Below, piece after piece: positions 44,647 to 53,639 of a stretch of DNA of 64,000 nt. The notes below the pieces were generated by a model. It did not search any database. It was not told where the DNA came from and saw only the letters and a list, made by a program, of their open reading frames with translations. How positions within the stretch are numbered: position 1 is the first letter of the stretch; the number at the start of each line of letters is the position of its first letter. The stretch is from Poriferisodalis sp965208485 (GTDB lineage: Bacteria; Actinomycetota; Acidimicrobiia; Acidimicrobiales; Poriferisodalaceae), in NCBI RefSeq assembly GCF_965208485.1, contig NZ_OZ242344.1, positions 1,984,001-2,048,000 of the forward strand. Direction: 5' to 3'. The position numbers were made by a program, and so were the translations under genes.

Positions 44647-45531
44647 TCACCATCCGAACCGGACGATCACGTCGGCCGCCATCGCTGCAAACAGCAAGCC
44701 CAGGTAGGCAATGGACATGTGGAACAGGCGCATCGCGGCCCTCGGCGTCAGCGCACGCCACAGCGCCAGCACTCCCGCACCGAACGCAGCTCCGGTGGTC
44801 ACTGCAACTGTCCAATACAGGACTCCGGCGTCCGCGACGACGGCGAACCACAGCGACAGCGCGACCACGGCCGCCGTGTGCACCGTCATCTGGGTCAGCA
44901 CCGAGCGCTCGCTGGCAACCGACGGCAGCATCGGCACATCGGCTTTGCTGTAGTCGTCGGCGTAGCGAACGGCCAAGGCCCAGAAGTGCGGCGGCGTCCA
45001 GAAGAACACGATCCCGAAGGCGATCCACGCCTCGGGCGCCAGCGAACCGGTCACGGCTGCCCATCCCACGAGCACCGGGGCGGCGCCGGCGGCACCCCCG
45101 ATGACGATGTTCTGCGCTGAGGATCGCTTCAGCCACAGCGTGTAGACGAACACGTAGAACAGGCAGGCAGACAGCGCCAGCGCTGCCGCCAGCAGGTTGG
45201 CGCCCCACCACAGGATCCCGAAGGCCGCAACTTCGAGCAGGACGCCGTACGCCAGCGCAGCCCGGGGACTCACGGCGCCGGTTACCAGCGGCCGATGCGC
45301 GGTGCGTTCCATCGACGCATCGATGTCGCGGTCGATGAACATGTTGAAGGTGTTGGCGCCGGCGGCAGCCAACGTGCCCCCTATCACAGTGAGCACGACG
45401 AGAGCCCCCGAGGGCACGCCGCGCTCAGCCACGAACATGGGCGGCACCGTGGTGACCAGCAGCAGCTCGATGATGCGCGGCTTGGTGAGCGCGACCAATC
45501 CCCGCAGCGTCGGGCGCAACGTCGCCAGCAT
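44647..45531 (-). CDS. ctaB: Protoheme IX farnesyltransferase (heme O synthase)
   Basis: A 294-aa UbiA-family enzyme with about nine helices. The prenyl-diphosphate site NMFIDRDIDASMERTAHRPL (NxxxDxxxD) lies near residue 63 and YADDYSKADVPMLPS provides the second Asp-rich loop. It attaches farnesyl to heme b to make heme O for the oxidase. It is divergent from ctaA with 36 bp between starts and opposite to nothing else; the 187-bp gap to the subunit I paralogue shows no gene. Confidence 0.85.
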   Translation of the reverse strand: MLATLRPTLRGLVALTKPRIIELLLVTTVPPMFVAERGVPSGALVVLTVIGGTLAAAGANTFNMFIDRDIDASMERTAHRPLVTGAVSPRAALAYGVLLEVAAFGILWWGANLLAAALALSACLFYVFVYTLWLKRSSAQNIVIGGAAGAAPVLVGWAAVTGSLAPEAWIAFGIVFFWTPPHFWALAVRYADDYSKADVPMLPSVASERSVLTQMTVHTAAVVALSLWFAVVADAGVLYWTVAVTTGAAFGAGVLALWRALTPRAAMRLFHMSIAYLGLLFAAMAADVIVRFGW

Positions 45532-45567
45532 TGCTGTGAGGCTACGAGTGACCTCTAGCGTTTCAGC

Positions 45568-46605
45568 GTGAGATTGCCGGGCTCGTCGCCGTCGGGGCGC
45601 CGCTTGGTGTATTCAATGCGCCTGCAAGAGCACAGGCCGAGAATCACGCCTGCGCGGTTCGCGCTCGTCGCCCGCTGGGCACTGTGGGCGCTCGTGGCCA
45701 TCGTGATCACGGGGTCGCTCGTGCGATTGACCGGCAGCGGTCTGGGATGCAGCGATTGGCCGAATTGCGAACCCGGCGAGCTCGTGCCGGCCGCCGACTT
45801 TCACGGATGGGTGGAATTCGGCAATCGCATCGTGACGGGGCTGGTCTCGGCAGCCGTCATCTTGGCCGTCGGCGCGTCGCTGTGGCGTCGCCCCCGGCGC
45901 GCCGATCTCGTGTGGTGGTCGCTGGTGCTCGTGGCCGGGGTGGCGTTCCAGATCGGTCTCGGCGCTGTCACGGTGCTGACGCATCTGTCACCGCCGATCG
46001 TCATGTCGCACTTTCTGGCGTCGCAAGTCTTGGTGTCGGCCGCGGTAGTGCTTCAGCACCGGGCAGAACGCGAACCGCCCGAACCCGCCTGCAACGCCAC
46101 ACGGCTTGCCGGCAGCATCCGTGCTCATGGTGGACTGTCAGGGCTGCTGACGGCAGCGGCTCTGTTCACGGGCACCGTGGTGACCGGCACCGGGCCCCAC
46201 GGCGGCGACGAGCATGTCGAGCGGCTGCAGTTCGCGCTGCCGTCGGTGGCTCGCATTCACGGCATCACCGTGGCGGCGCTGACTGCAGCCACGCTGCTGC
46301 TCAGCCTTCGGGCGCGGCGGCTGGCAGCAGCGCATCGTGGCAAGGCGATAGGCGCCGCTGCGGCAGATCTCGGAAGGCGTATCCGCACCGTGATCGCTGT
46401 CATGGCCGCACAGGCGGCGATCGGCTACGTGCAGTACTTCAACGAACTGCCCGTGGTGCTGGTCGCGCTGCACGTCGTCGGGGCCACGCTGCTGACGATC
46501 ACGATGACACGGCTGGTGCTGGCCGCGGAGGCCGCCCACAACCCAGCGGAGTCGCCGAATGGCACCGATCCGGTTGGCATCGCGTCCCGCGGCTTCGCAG
46601 AATGA
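45568..46605 (+). CDS. ctaA: Heme A synthase
   Basis: A 345-aa membrane protein with eight helices. The first extracellular loop has TGSGLGCSDWPNCEPGELV, with the Cys pair and the conserved Glu/His region (HGWVEFGNRIVTGL). Heme-binding His recur in LTHLSPPIVMSHFLASQ and in the second half (SVARIHGITVAALT, LHVVGATLL). It oxidises heme O to heme A. The GTG at 45568 and the ATG at 45616 are both possible; the first helix starts near residue 30. It is divergently transcribed from ctaB. Confidence 0.85.
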   Translation: MRLPGSSPSGRRLVYSMRLQEHRPRITPARFALVARWALWALVAIVITGSLVRLTGSGLGCSDWPNCEPGELVPAADFHGWVEFGNRIVTGLVSAAVILAVGASLWRRPRRADLVWWSLVLVAGVAFQIGLGAVTVLTHLSPPIVMSHFLASQVLVSAAVVLQHRAEREPPEPACNATRLAGSIRAHGGLSGLLTAAALFTGTVVTGTGPHGGDEHVERLQFALPSVARIHGITVAALTAATLLLSLRARRLAAAHRGKAIGAAAADLGRRIRTVIAVMAAQAAIGYVQYFNELPVVLVALHVVGATLLTITMTRLVLAAEAAHNPAESPNGTDPVGIASRGFAE

Positions 46606-46630
46606 GCCCGTGAGTCCGCCCGCTCCCACC

Positions 46631-46990
46631 ATGAGGCCTGCACCGGCTGGTTCGAAGCCGCAGTTGCATGCACCGGTGGTGCCGCTGCCGCGGGCCCAAG
46701 CGGTGACCGAGACCGAGGTCATCCGAGAGACGACCACCGAAGACGACCACGACACGGACTCCCCGTGGGTCGTCCTGGTGTGGAACGACCCGATCAACCT
46801 GATGAGCTATGTCGTGTACGTGTTCCAGAAGCTGTTCGGCTACAGCGAATCCAAGGCGACCCAGCTGATGCTCGACGTGCATCACAAGGGCCGTGCAGCC
46901 GTTGCGTGGGGGACGCGCGAGCAGGCCGAGCTGGACGTCTTCCGCCTGCACGAATACGGCCTGTGGGCCACGATGCAGAAGGACGACTGA
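46631..46990 (+). CDS. clpS: ATP-dependent Clp protease adaptor ClpS
   Basis: About 119 aa, with the ClpS fold WVVLVWNDPINLMSYVVYVF at about 50 (the N-degron pocket Asn-Asp-x), FGYSESKATQLMLDVHHKG and the final GTREQAELDVFRLHEYGLW. ClpS delivers N-end-rule substrates to ClpC/ClpA. The start is uncertain (a GTG at 46610 and an ATG at 46559 overlap the end of ctaA). It is followed by the DUF2017 gene, its usual partner in actinobacteria. Confidence 0.85.
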   Translation: MRPAPAGSKPQLHAPVVPLPRAQAVTETEVIRETTTEDDHDTDSPWVVLVWNDPINLMSYVVYVFQKLFGYSESKATQLMLDVHHKGRAAVAWGTREQAELDVFRLHEYGLWATMQKDD

Positions 46991-47049
46991 GCTGTGCCCG
47001 CGCCCCCGCCGACAACCGTCGGCAACCTTGATGCGAGAGCGGCGGGACG

Positions 47050-47538
47050 GTGACGGGGACTCGATTCGGAGCGCGCGGCTCGCTGGTGAGCGTGCATCTC
47101 GCGGACTGGGAGCGACGGCTGCTCACTGAGATGGTGGGCGAACTGCGCAGCAACCTGCTGGATCACACACCGGCCCGGGACGGCGGGGACGGCTTGGATC
47201 CGTCGCTGCGGCGCCTCTTCCCTCCGGCCTACTTGGGCGACCCCGACCACGACGCCGAGTACCAGCGGCTCATGCGCGACGAACTGCTCGCTGAGCGTCT
47301 CGACCATCTCGATCTGCTGGACTGCACGCTCGACGCCGACCATCTCGACGATGCGCAGGTCATCGCCTGGATGCAGGGCCTCAACGAGCTGCGCCTGGTG
47401 CTCGGCACACAGCTCGACATCTCCGAGGAAGAGGACCCGACCGATCTCGATCCGCACGATCCCGCCCAGCGGCCGCGGCTGCGGTATCACTACCTCGGCG
47501 GCCTGCTGGCAGAGCTCATCGACGCCGCGCATCGCTAG
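47050..47538 (+). CDS. DUF2017 family protein
   Basis: A 162-aa soluble, acidic protein. WERRLLTEMVGELRSNLLDH near residue 20, FPPAYLGDPDHDAEYQRLM in the middle and AWMQGLNELRLVLGTQLDI match DUF2017, a family always found after clpS in actinobacteria. Its function is unknown; a link to Clp proteolysis is inferred from gene order. It has an ATG/GTG start about 60 bp after clpS. Confidence 0.8.
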   Translation: MTGTRFGARGSLVSVHLADWERRLLTEMVGELRSNLLDHTPARDGGDGLDPSLRRLFPPAYLGDPDHDAEYQRLMRDELLAERLDHLDLLDCTLDADHLDDAQVIAWMQGLNELRLVLGTQLDISEEEDPTDLDPHDPAQRPRLRYHYLGGLLAELIDAAHR

Positions 47539-47612
47539 TGCCATCACAGCGGAATTCCCTGCATTCAGCACCGGTGGCCGCCGTTGTGGCGGGGCGTAGC
47601 CTGAGATGCCCT

Positions 47613-47685
47613 GCCCCCATCGTCTAGCGGCCTAGGACACCGGCCTTTCACGCCGGCGGCACGGGTTCGAATCCCGTTGGGGGTG
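47613..47685 (+). tRNA. tRNA-Glu (TTC anticodon)
   Basis: A full cloverleaf: acceptor GCCCCCA pairing with TGGGGGT, D-arm TCTAGCGGCCTAGGA, anticodon stem CCGGC/GCCGG with loop CTTTCAC (anticodon TTC), and T-arm ACGGGTTCGAATCCCGT. CCA is not encoded. It is flanked by DUF2017 and the perfect inverted repeat at 47728. Confidence 0.9.
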
Positions 47686-47727
47686 CAGCTGGTCACCTCT
47701 GCGCCACACCGGCCTCCCGCTACTCGC

Positions 47728-47775
47728 TCATCCGTTCTGTCGAGGAACGGTTCGTTTCCTCGACAGAACGGATGA
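47728..47775. repeat. Perfect 20-bp inverted repeat between convergent genes
   Basis: The arms TCATCCGTTCTGTCGAGGAA (47728-47747) and its exact complement (47756-47775) surround an 8-nt loop. It lies between tRNA-Glu and the 3' end of the sensor kinase, which point at each other. There is no T-run on either side, so it is either a non-canonical bidirectional terminator or a protein-binding or recombination site. Confidence 0.75.
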
Positions 47776-47813
47776 CCTGAGACGGACTCGGAGGCAGATG
47801 CGCGGCAGCTGGT

Positions 47814-49226
47814 TCAGTCCGCGTTGACTGGGGGCGAATCGGCTTCGGGGGTCAGCGGGAGGCGGAGCTCGACGGTGGTGCCGGGGCCGTCGGTGTCTAC
47901 GACGGCAGCGGTGCCGCCGTGGGTGCGCGCCACGTAGTCGACGATGGACAGGCCGAGTCCTGAACCGGGCAGGGCTCGAGCCTCGGGTGCCCGGAAGAAG
48001 CGCTCGAAGACGAGGCTGCGCAGGCCGGGATCGATGCCGGGTCCCCGGTCTCGCACCCGCACGATCGCCTGGTTGTCGTCGCGCACGACGCTGACCTCGA
48101 TGGGCTCGCCTGCGGGCGACCACTTCACCGCGTTGTCCACGAGATTGCTGACTGCGCGCTCCAGCAGGGCCACGCTCGCCTCGACCCGGCAGGGCGCGAA
48201 GCTCGTCACGATCTCGACGCCTGCGCGGCGACGGTGCCGATCCGCCACAGCAGAGACGATCTCCGGCAGATCGATCACCGTCGGTTCTCCGAGCGAATGC
48301 TGGTCGGTGGCGAGCTCGATCAGCTCGGCCACGAGGTCGGTGAGCTGGTCCAGCTCGAACAGCACGTCATCGAGCATCTGCCGCCGCTCATCGGGATCGA
48401 GCACGGGCCGCGACTCGGGAGGCACATCGCTCTCGCCACCAGGCGACGGCTGGTCGGCCCGGGCTAACAGCTCGATGTTCGTGCGGATGCTGGTGAGCGG
48501 CGTGCGCAGCTCGTGGCCCGCGTCGGTGACCAGTCGATGCTGCTGGGCACGGGAGACAGCCAGTGCCTCGAGCATGGCGTTGAAGCTGGCAGCCAACTCG
48601 CCCAGTTCGTCATCTCGCTCGATCTCGATGGGCTGATCGAGATCTTGGGTCACCGCAACGTTGCGCGCCGCGGAGGTGAGCCGTCGCATCGGTCGGATGG
48701 CACGGCCGGCCACCCAGAACCCCAGCAGACCCGCCCCGGCAACTCCTGCCACTGCCACGACCGCCATGGCATTGCGAAGCCCATGGATGCTCGCGTCGAC
48801 CTCCGTGAGCGGACGGGCCACCATGAGGGCACCTCGCCGTCCCAGCGGCACCGTCACGGCGCGCAGCCGGATTCCGTCGGCGTCGAGATCGTCCCAGTGC
48901 ACGCGGGAACGATGTCCGGCGGCAACCGCTCGATCGGTCCTGGACACCGGCAGCGTTTGTTCCGAGAAGTAGCCGACCGAGCCGTCGGGTCCGATCACCT
49001 GAAGCATCACGTCATAGGTGACGTTGCGGCCGAAGGGCCGAAAGCGGATGGGCTCGGGCAAGCGATCTTCGCCGAGCCGCAGGAACTCGACCCGGTCCCA
49101 GATCTGCTCGTCGAGCGCACCGCGGGCCTCGTTGCGGGCGATCCACAGCACCGCGCCCGAGGTAGCCAGCACTGCGACGGCGACCGAGGCGGCCACCAGC
49201 AGTCCGAGCCGAGTGCGGAAGCTCAT
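47814..49226 (-). CDS. Sensor histidine kinase (MprB/HAMP type)
   Basis: A 470-aa protein: first helix LLVAASVAVAVLATSGAVLWI, an extracytoplasmic domain of about 120 residues, second helix MAVVAVAGVAGAGLLGFWV, HAMP, dimerisation box VTDAGHELRTPLTSIRTN (phospho-His) and an ATPase end with SNLVDNAVKWSPAG (N box), RDRGPGIDP (G1) and GSGLGLSIV (G2). The start overlaps the regulator stop by ATGA. The signal sensed is unknown. Confidence 0.85.
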   Translation of the reverse strand: MSFRTRLGLLVAASVAVAVLATSGAVLWIARNEARGALDEQIWDRVEFLRLGEDRLPEPIRFRPFGRNVTYDVMLQVIGPDGSVGYFSEQTLPVSRTDRAVAAGHRSRVHWDDLDADGIRLRAVTVPLGRRGALMVARPLTEVDASIHGLRNAMAVVAVAGVAGAGLLGFWVAGRAIRPMRRLTSAARNVAVTQDLDQPIEIERDDELGELAASFNAMLEALAVSRAQQHRLVTDAGHELRTPLTSIRTNIELLARADQPSPGGESDVPPESRPVLDPDERRQMLDDVLFELDQLTDLVAELIELATDQHSLGEPTVIDLPEIVSAVADRHRRRAGVEIVTSFAPCRVEASVALLERAVSNLVDNAVKWSPAGEPIEVSVVRDDNQAIVRVRDRGPGIDPGLRSLVFERFFRAPEARALPGSGLGLSIVDYVARTHGGTAAVVDTDGPGTTVELRLPLTPEADSPPVNAD

Positions 49227-49918
49227 GGGCGCCTCAGTACGTATCCCACTCCGCGCACTGTCTGGATGGCGCCCCGCCGCTGGGTCTCGCCGGCCGGGGT
49301 GCACAGCTTGCGCCGCAGGTAGCCCACGTAGACCTCGAGGGAGTTCGATGCCAGCGACACGTCGTAGCCCCACACGGCGTTGTAGATCTCGTCGCGGCAC
49401 AGGACCCGGTCGACATTGCGGAGAAACAACTCCAGCAGTCGGTGCTCGGTGTGCGTCAGCGTGATGTCGTTGCCGGCACAGGTGACCTCGTAGCTGGCGG
49501 TGTCCATCACGATGTCGCCGCAGGTGAGACGCTCGTGTTGCGCCGCGGCATCGTCGGCAGCGGTCCGACGCAGCAGCGCACGCACTCGAGCCAACAGTTC
49601 GTCCAGCGCGAACGGCTTCGGCAGGTAGTCATCGGCTCCGGCGTCGAGACCTTCCACCCGGTCGGCTGTCGAGCCGCGTGCCGTCAGCAGCAGGATCGGC
49701 AGCCGGCTTCCCGCGGCACGCAGCCTGCGGCACAGCTCGAACCCGCCCAAGTTCGGCATGGTGGCATCCAGCACCATCGCGTCGGCCTGCGCGGCGAGCG
49801 TCTCGCCTTCAAGGCCGTCGCTTGCGAGCAGCACTTCGTAGCCCTCGAGATGCAGCGCCCGACGCAGCGCTTCGCGGATGCGCTGGTCGTCGTCGACCAC
49901 TGCGACGCTCGCGCTCAT
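49223..49918 (-). CDS. OmpR/PhoB-family response regulator
   Basis: A 231-aa regulator: receiver domain with VAVVDDDQRIREAL, phospho-Asp in DAMVLDATMPNLGG, Thr in ILLLTARGS and Lys in DYLPKPFALDEL. The C-terminal winged helix has LTHTEHRLLELFLRN and NSLEVYVGYLRRKL. It is translated just before its kinase, with a 4-bp overlap, and resembles the MprA/MprB envelope-stress pair. It probably controls nearby or scattered genes; no binding repeats were found. Confidence 0.85.
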   Translation of the reverse strand: MSASVAVVDDDQRIREALRRALHLEGYEVLLASDGLEGETLAAQADAMVLDATMPNLGGFELCRRLRAAGSRLPILLLTARGSTADRVEGLDAGADDYLPKPFALDELLARVRALLRRTAADDAAAQHERLTCGDIVMDTASYEVTCAGNDITLTHTEHRLLELFLRNVDRVLCRDEIYNAVWGYDVSLASNSLEVYVGYLRRKLCTPAGETQRRGAIQTVRGVGYVLRRP

Positions 49919-49971
49919 GGACCCATTGTGGGCCGCGCTTCGTGAGAGTCGGGTGAGAAAGCTCGTCCCGC

Positions 49972-50511
49972 TCAGCTCGCGGCGGAGCTGCGGTGGCGCA
50001 GGTGACCAATGGTGAGCGCCAAGCAGGCGTTTCGCTCAGATTCGTAGCTGAGTGCTCGCACGGCGTCGGAGATGTCCCACCAGGCCACTTCGTCAACCTC
50101 GCTGGGGTCACCCGCGAGGCGCTTGGGCAGCTTCGTCGGCTCCATCAAGTAGAAGAGCACCAATTTGGGCACGTCGCTGCCGATCAGGTAGCTGACTGGG
50201 TACGGCGCAGACGTGATCGCGCACCGGACGCCTGTCTCCTCGCGCACCTCACGCAGTGCCGCCTCTTCCCACGTCTCACCCCGGTCGAGGTGTCCTTTGG
50301 GCAGCGACCAGTCGTCATAGCGGGGCCGGTGAACGACCAGGACCGAGCCTTCATGGCAGACCACACCGCCCGCAGCCCGGTCGACAGGAGCATTGACATA
50401 GCGACCCCGCTCGATCTGGCGGCGGCGCGTCTTCGGCGGCACTTCCGCAGGCGGTGCCGTTGCGGCCTTCTTCCGCCGATTCTTCGACGACTTCGCCCCG
50501 TCGGATGCCAC
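49972..50511 (-). CDS. Nudix hydrolase (MutT1-like)
   Basis: A 179-aa protein with a basic N-terminal tail and then VDRAAGGVVCHEGSVLVVHR. The Nudix box is GHLDRGETWEEAALREVREE, near residue 74 (GxETxxxAxxRExxEE pattern complete). It hydrolyses nucleoside diphosphate-linked compounds; MutT1-like enzymes clean oxidised nucleotides. It lies 53 bp upstream of the regulator on the minus strand. Confidence 0.85.
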   Translation of the reverse strand: MASDGAKSSKNRRKKAATAPPAEVPPKTRRRQIERGRYVNAPVDRAAGGVVCHEGSVLVVHRPRYDDWSLPKGHLDRGETWEEAALREVREETGVRCAITSAPYPVSYLIGSDVPKLVLFYLMEPTKLPKRLAGDPSEVDEVAWWDISDAVRALSYESERNACLALTIGHLRHRSSAAS

Positions 50512-50524
50512 GGTTCGTGTCTAG

Positions 50525-50770
50525 CGCATCCACCAGCGCATCCATGCCGGCCACAACTGCTGGGTGCTGCCTGAAGAGGCCCGGTTCCTCACCGACGAGC
50601 TGATCGACGCCACCTGCATCGTGGGGACGGCCGACCAAGTGGCGGAGCGGCTGGAGGACCCCGGCGAGCGGGGCCTCGATCAGATCATGATCCTGCCCAA
50701 CTTCGACCCGCGCTACGACGTGCTCGAGCGCGTCGGCCGCGAGATCATCCCCCGGCTGCAATCCGACTGA
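50525..50770 (+). pseudogene. LLM-class flavin-dependent oxidoreductase, 3' remnant
   Basis: The frame encodes AGHNCWVLPEEARFLTDELI, then CIVGTADQVAERLEDPGERG and ILPNFDPRYDVLERVGREII, the C-terminus of luciferase-like (often F420-dependent) monooxygenases. Everything before this is missing, and an in-frame stop lies at 50522. The start overlaps the 5' flank of the Nudix gene, so it is a fragment without its own promoter. Confidence 0.7.
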
Positions 50771-50881
50771 TTTCGTTCTCCATCGGATGGCTGCCACTGC
50801 GAAGTCCACCGCGCGACCCCAGTGGACTGCTCGCTAGCCTTGTGCGCCGTTGTCGAGTCCTCTCGCATGGAGCTGCTTGGA

Positions 50882-51118
50882 ATGAGCAACATCTGCCAAG
50901 TCACCGGCCGGCGACCGCATTCGGGCTTCAACGTGTCCCACTCGCATCGGCGTACCAAGCGGTGGTTCAAGCCGAATATCCAGCGGAAGCGATTCTGGGT
51001 GCCCAATGAGGGACGCTGGGTGACGCTGACCGTCAGCGCCAAGGGCATCAAGACGATCAACAAGCGCGGCATCGAATCGGTGGTAGCCGAGCTGCGCAAC
51101 CGCGGGGAGAAGGTCTGA
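50882..51118 (+). CDS. rpmB: 50S ribosomal protein L28
   Basis: A 78-aa protein starting MSNICQVTGRRPHSGFNVS, with the family signature THRRTKRWFKPNIQ-type segment and RFWVPNEGRWVTLTVSAKGI. It is the zinc-free (C-) form, like the E. coli protein. The ATG at 50882 is the start; the frame upstream is non-coding. Its stop overlaps the rpmG start (TGATG). Confidence 0.9.
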   Translation: MSNICQVTGRRPHSGFNVSHSHRRTKRWFKPNIQRKRFWVPNEGRWVTLTVSAKGIKTINKRGIESVVAELRNRGEKV

Positions 51119-51282
51119 TGCCCAAGAGCGACAAGCGGCCGATCATCAAGCTCAAGTCCACCGAGGGCACGGGCTACACGTATACGACTCGCAAGAACAA
51201 GACCAACACGCGCGACCGCATCGAACTGCGCAAGTACGACCCGGTGCTGCGCCGCCACGTCATCTTCAGAGAAGAGCGCTGA
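51118..51282 (+). CDS. rpmG: 50S ribosomal protein L33
   Basis: A 54-aa protein: MPKSDKRPIIKLKSTEGTG, then YTYTTRKNKTNTRDRIELRK and YDPVLRRHVIFREER. It lacks the four cysteines of zinc-binding L33, so it is the C- form like the E. coli protein. It directly overlaps rpmB by one base (TGATG) and is co-translated with it. Confidence 0.9.
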   Translation: MPKSDKRPIIKLKSTEGTGYTYTTRKNKTNTRDRIELRKYDPVLRRHVIFREER

Positions 51283-51336
51283 GAAAATCGCTGGAAGGCG
51301 CCGGAATCACCGGCGACGAGTGACCCAGAAACGGCG

Positions 51337-52587
51337 ATGACTCAGCAGAGGCGAGTAAGCCTGCTGGCCGCGCGGCGTCTTGCCATCGGCGCCCAGGGGC
51401 TGGCAGCGCCGCTGCCGCCGGGCCGGCTGGACACCCGGCACCTGCGCCGGGCCATGGACCGCATGGGCCTGCTGCAGATCGATGCCGTCAACGCGCTGGC
51501 GCGCTCACACCTGCTGGTGCTGCGTGCCCGGATGGGCGGCACGCACGACGCTGTGCTCGGGCTGCTGGAGCGTGCGGCGTACGCCCGCCCGGCGACTGAC
51601 CGGGAGCTGACCGAGTACTGGGGACATGAGGCGTCGTTCGTGCGTGTCGCCGACTGGCCGCTGTTCGGCTGGCGAATGCGCCGCGGCGCCGCCGGTGACA
51701 TGTGGAGCGGGTACGCGCGCTTCGGGCAGGCCAACCAGCCCAAGATCGCTGCGGCGCTCGACTGGATGAACGCCAACGGTCCAGCGTCAACCGCCGAACT
51801 GGATGCCGCGATGGACTGGGGTCCTGGCGTGCGCGGGCCCTGGGGGACGCGCAGCAACGGAAAGCTGGCGCTGGCGTGGCTGTTCTGGGCCGGTCGCGTC
51901 GGCGTCGCCGATCGCGCCGGCTTCGTGCGTCACTACGACGTCATCGAGCGGGTACTGCCCCCAGAGGTGGTCGAGGCGGTAGTGGACGAACCCGACGCGC
52001 ACCGAGCGCTGCTGGCCGATGCCGCACGCTGTCTCGGGGTGGCGACCGCCGATGACCTCATCGACTACCACCGGCTGCCGAAGCGCATCGCGCCAGCACG
52101 CATCGCCGAGCTCGTCGATGACGGCCAGCTCTGCGAGGTGGCAGTGGAAGGCTGGGATCGACCGGGGTATGTCCCCGCGGGTCAGCGCGCTGCCCGGCGG
52201 CGGTCCCGGTCGGTGCTGCTGAGCCCGTTCGACCCTCTCGTCTGGTACCGACCCCGCGCAGAGCGTCTCTTCGGCTTTCGCTACCGCATCGAGATCTACA
52301 CGCCCAAAGCAAAACGGCAATACGGCTACTTCGTGCTTCCGTTCCTGCACGACGACGCGCTGGTCGCCCGGCTGGACGTGCGCTTCGACCGGGAGCACGG
52401 CCGGCTCGAGGTGCCCGCAGCATGGACCGAACCGGCGCATTGGCCCACCGGTGGATCTGCGCAGTCACGTGCGCTCGAAGCCCTGAGGGCGGAACTGCAG
52501 GCGCTGTCGAGGTGGTGCGGGGGCAACGGTGTCACGGTCGGACGCCGAGGCGATCTCGCCGACCGTCTCCGCGGCGCGATTGCGTAG
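51337..52587 (+). CDS. YcaQ/AlkX-like winged-helix DNA glycosylase
   Basis: A 416-aa protein of the HTH_42 family. AMDRMGLLQIDAVNALARSH near residue 36 carries the QxD catalytic motif of YcaQ and AlkZ glycosylases, which unhook DNA interstrand crosslinks. Winged-helix elements follow, and the end has LLSPFDPLVWYRPRAERLFG and AKRQYGYFVLPFLHDDAL. Its last 45 codons are duplicated at 54792 as the far end of a restriction-modification insertion. The last residues differ (GAIA here, GAFHRADC at the copy), so the gene may have gained a new end. Confidence 0.75.
   Translation: MTQQRRVSLLAARRLAIGAQGLAAPLPPGRLDTRHLRRAMDRMGLLQIDAVNALARSHLLVLRARMGGTHDAVLGLLERAAYARPATDRELTEYWGHEASFVRVADWPLFGWRMRRGAAGDMWSGYARFGQANQPKIAAALDWMNANGPASTAELDAAMDWGPGVRGPWGTRSNGKLALAWLFWAGRVGVADRAGFVRHYDVIERVLPPEVVEAVVDEPDAHRALLADAARCLGVATADDLIDYHRLPKRIAPARIAELVDDGQLCEVAVEGWDRPGYVPAGQRAARRRSRSVLLSPFDPLVWYRPRAERLFGFRYRIEIYTPKAKRQYGYFVLPFLHDDALVARLDVRFDREHGRLEVPAAWTEPAHWPTGGSAQSRALEALRAELQALSRWCGGNGVTVGRRGDLADRLRGAIA
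52443..52577 (+). repeat. 135-bp direct repeat, left copy (ycaQ 3' end)
   Basis: Identical to 54792-54926 except for two bases. It lies inside the coding end of the YcaQ-like gene. Together with the right copy it encloses the restriction-modification pair, as in long target duplication on insertion. Confidence 0.9.
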
Positions 52588-52709
52588 AGTGCTCAAGCCA
52601 CGCCAAGGCAACTGCTCGTTTGCGTACCGAAGGGCGACCCACGCATGAGCGCCGAGTCCGCTGACTCACGTCCTCTGCGTCAGATGGTTCGGATTCGCTT
52701 CCTGAAGTT

Positions 52710-53639
52710 TCAGCCGGGGCCAAGCAACGACGCCAGACGCCGAAGGGTGGCGAGTATCTCTTCAGCGCGTGCCGCATTTGCTCCGACAAGAACTTCGGTG
52801 GCCTCTGCATTCAGGATGGACCACACAGTCTCGGGATCACTGTCGTCAGTGTGCTTTCGCAAGAACGCTGCCCAGTCTCGAGCCGGAATCCCAGCCAAGG
52901 GCTGCCGAATTGCGTTGTCGATCCAGTCATTCATGATTCCGATGCGTGCAATCCTGCCGAAGTTGTTGCCACTGTCAGAGACCGGTTCGTCAACCGTGTG
53001 ATCCCGGCCGCTGTATGGCTCGACCCCTTCGGGTACGCGGATCGTCGTGTCGCTGCGGGCTTGTCGGATGTTCTGCCACCAGTAGTTGCGGTACTCGGCG
53101 GCATATCGGGCTGACCAGATGCCTGGGGCAAGTACATGCGGCCGGCCCGATACCACGTTCGACAGACACCATGGCACCACAACGAGCAGATCCCACTCCG
53201 TGCATGCCATCGGAGTCACGGTGTACCGAAAACTCGGTACCGCTTCCTTCGCGAGCAGGTACCAACCCTTTAGCTCGATTCCCATCGCCACATCGTCGAC
53301 ACCCTCCGTGCTCCGACGGCGCAAGAGAACATCGGGAAACGTCTGAGCCTGTCGCACAAATTCATGCAATGGCCATTCGCCCTCAGGGTCCCACACATCG
53401 CGCATTCGGTTCAGCGCTTCCACCACCTGCACTTCGATTGTCGCGCCGAGGACCGTGTTCAACGCGAAGAGATCCGTCGCATCGAGGCCTTCCATGACAG
53501 TTGGCGACTGGAAGTGAATCGGCAAGGCCGTCAGTGCATCCCGGACCCGGTTAGTGAGGGACGTGACTCGATGGTCAGGGTCCAGCTGAGGCGCGGTCGG
53601 TTCGTCGACGCTCCTGGTATGAGGTTCGCTGGGCATCAC
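52710..53639 (-). CDS. Type II-like restriction endonuclease (PD-(D/E)XK)
   Basis: A 309-aa protein. TFPDVLLRRRSTEGVDDVAM, followed by IELKGWYLLAKEAVPSF, near residues 100-135 fits PD...(D/E)xK (PD, then ELK), the catalytic site of many restriction enzymes. The rest shows no other domain, so specificity cannot be read. The ATG overlaps the stop of the methyltransferase by ATGA. It probably cleaves DNA not modified by that partner. Confidence 0.65.
   Translation of the reverse strand: MMPSEPHTRSVDEPTAPQLDPDHRVTSLTNRVRDALTALPIHFQSPTVMEGLDATDLFALNTVLGATIEVQVVEALNRMRDVWDPEGEWPLHEFVRQAQTFPDVLLRRRSTEGVDDVAMGIELKGWYLLAKEAVPSFRYTVTPMACTEWDLLVVVPWCLSNVVSGRPHVLAPGIWSARYAAEYRNYWWQNIRQARSDTTIRVPEGVEPYSGRDHTVDEPVSDSGNNFGRIARIGIMNDWIDNAIRQPLAGIPARDWAAFLRKHTDDSDPETVWSILNAEATEVLVGANAARAEEILATLRRLASLLGPG

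Noticed and set aside
50771..50881. Zur-box for the rpmB-rpmG pair
   Set aside because: No TGAAAA-type palindrome is present upstream, so zinc control is not supported.
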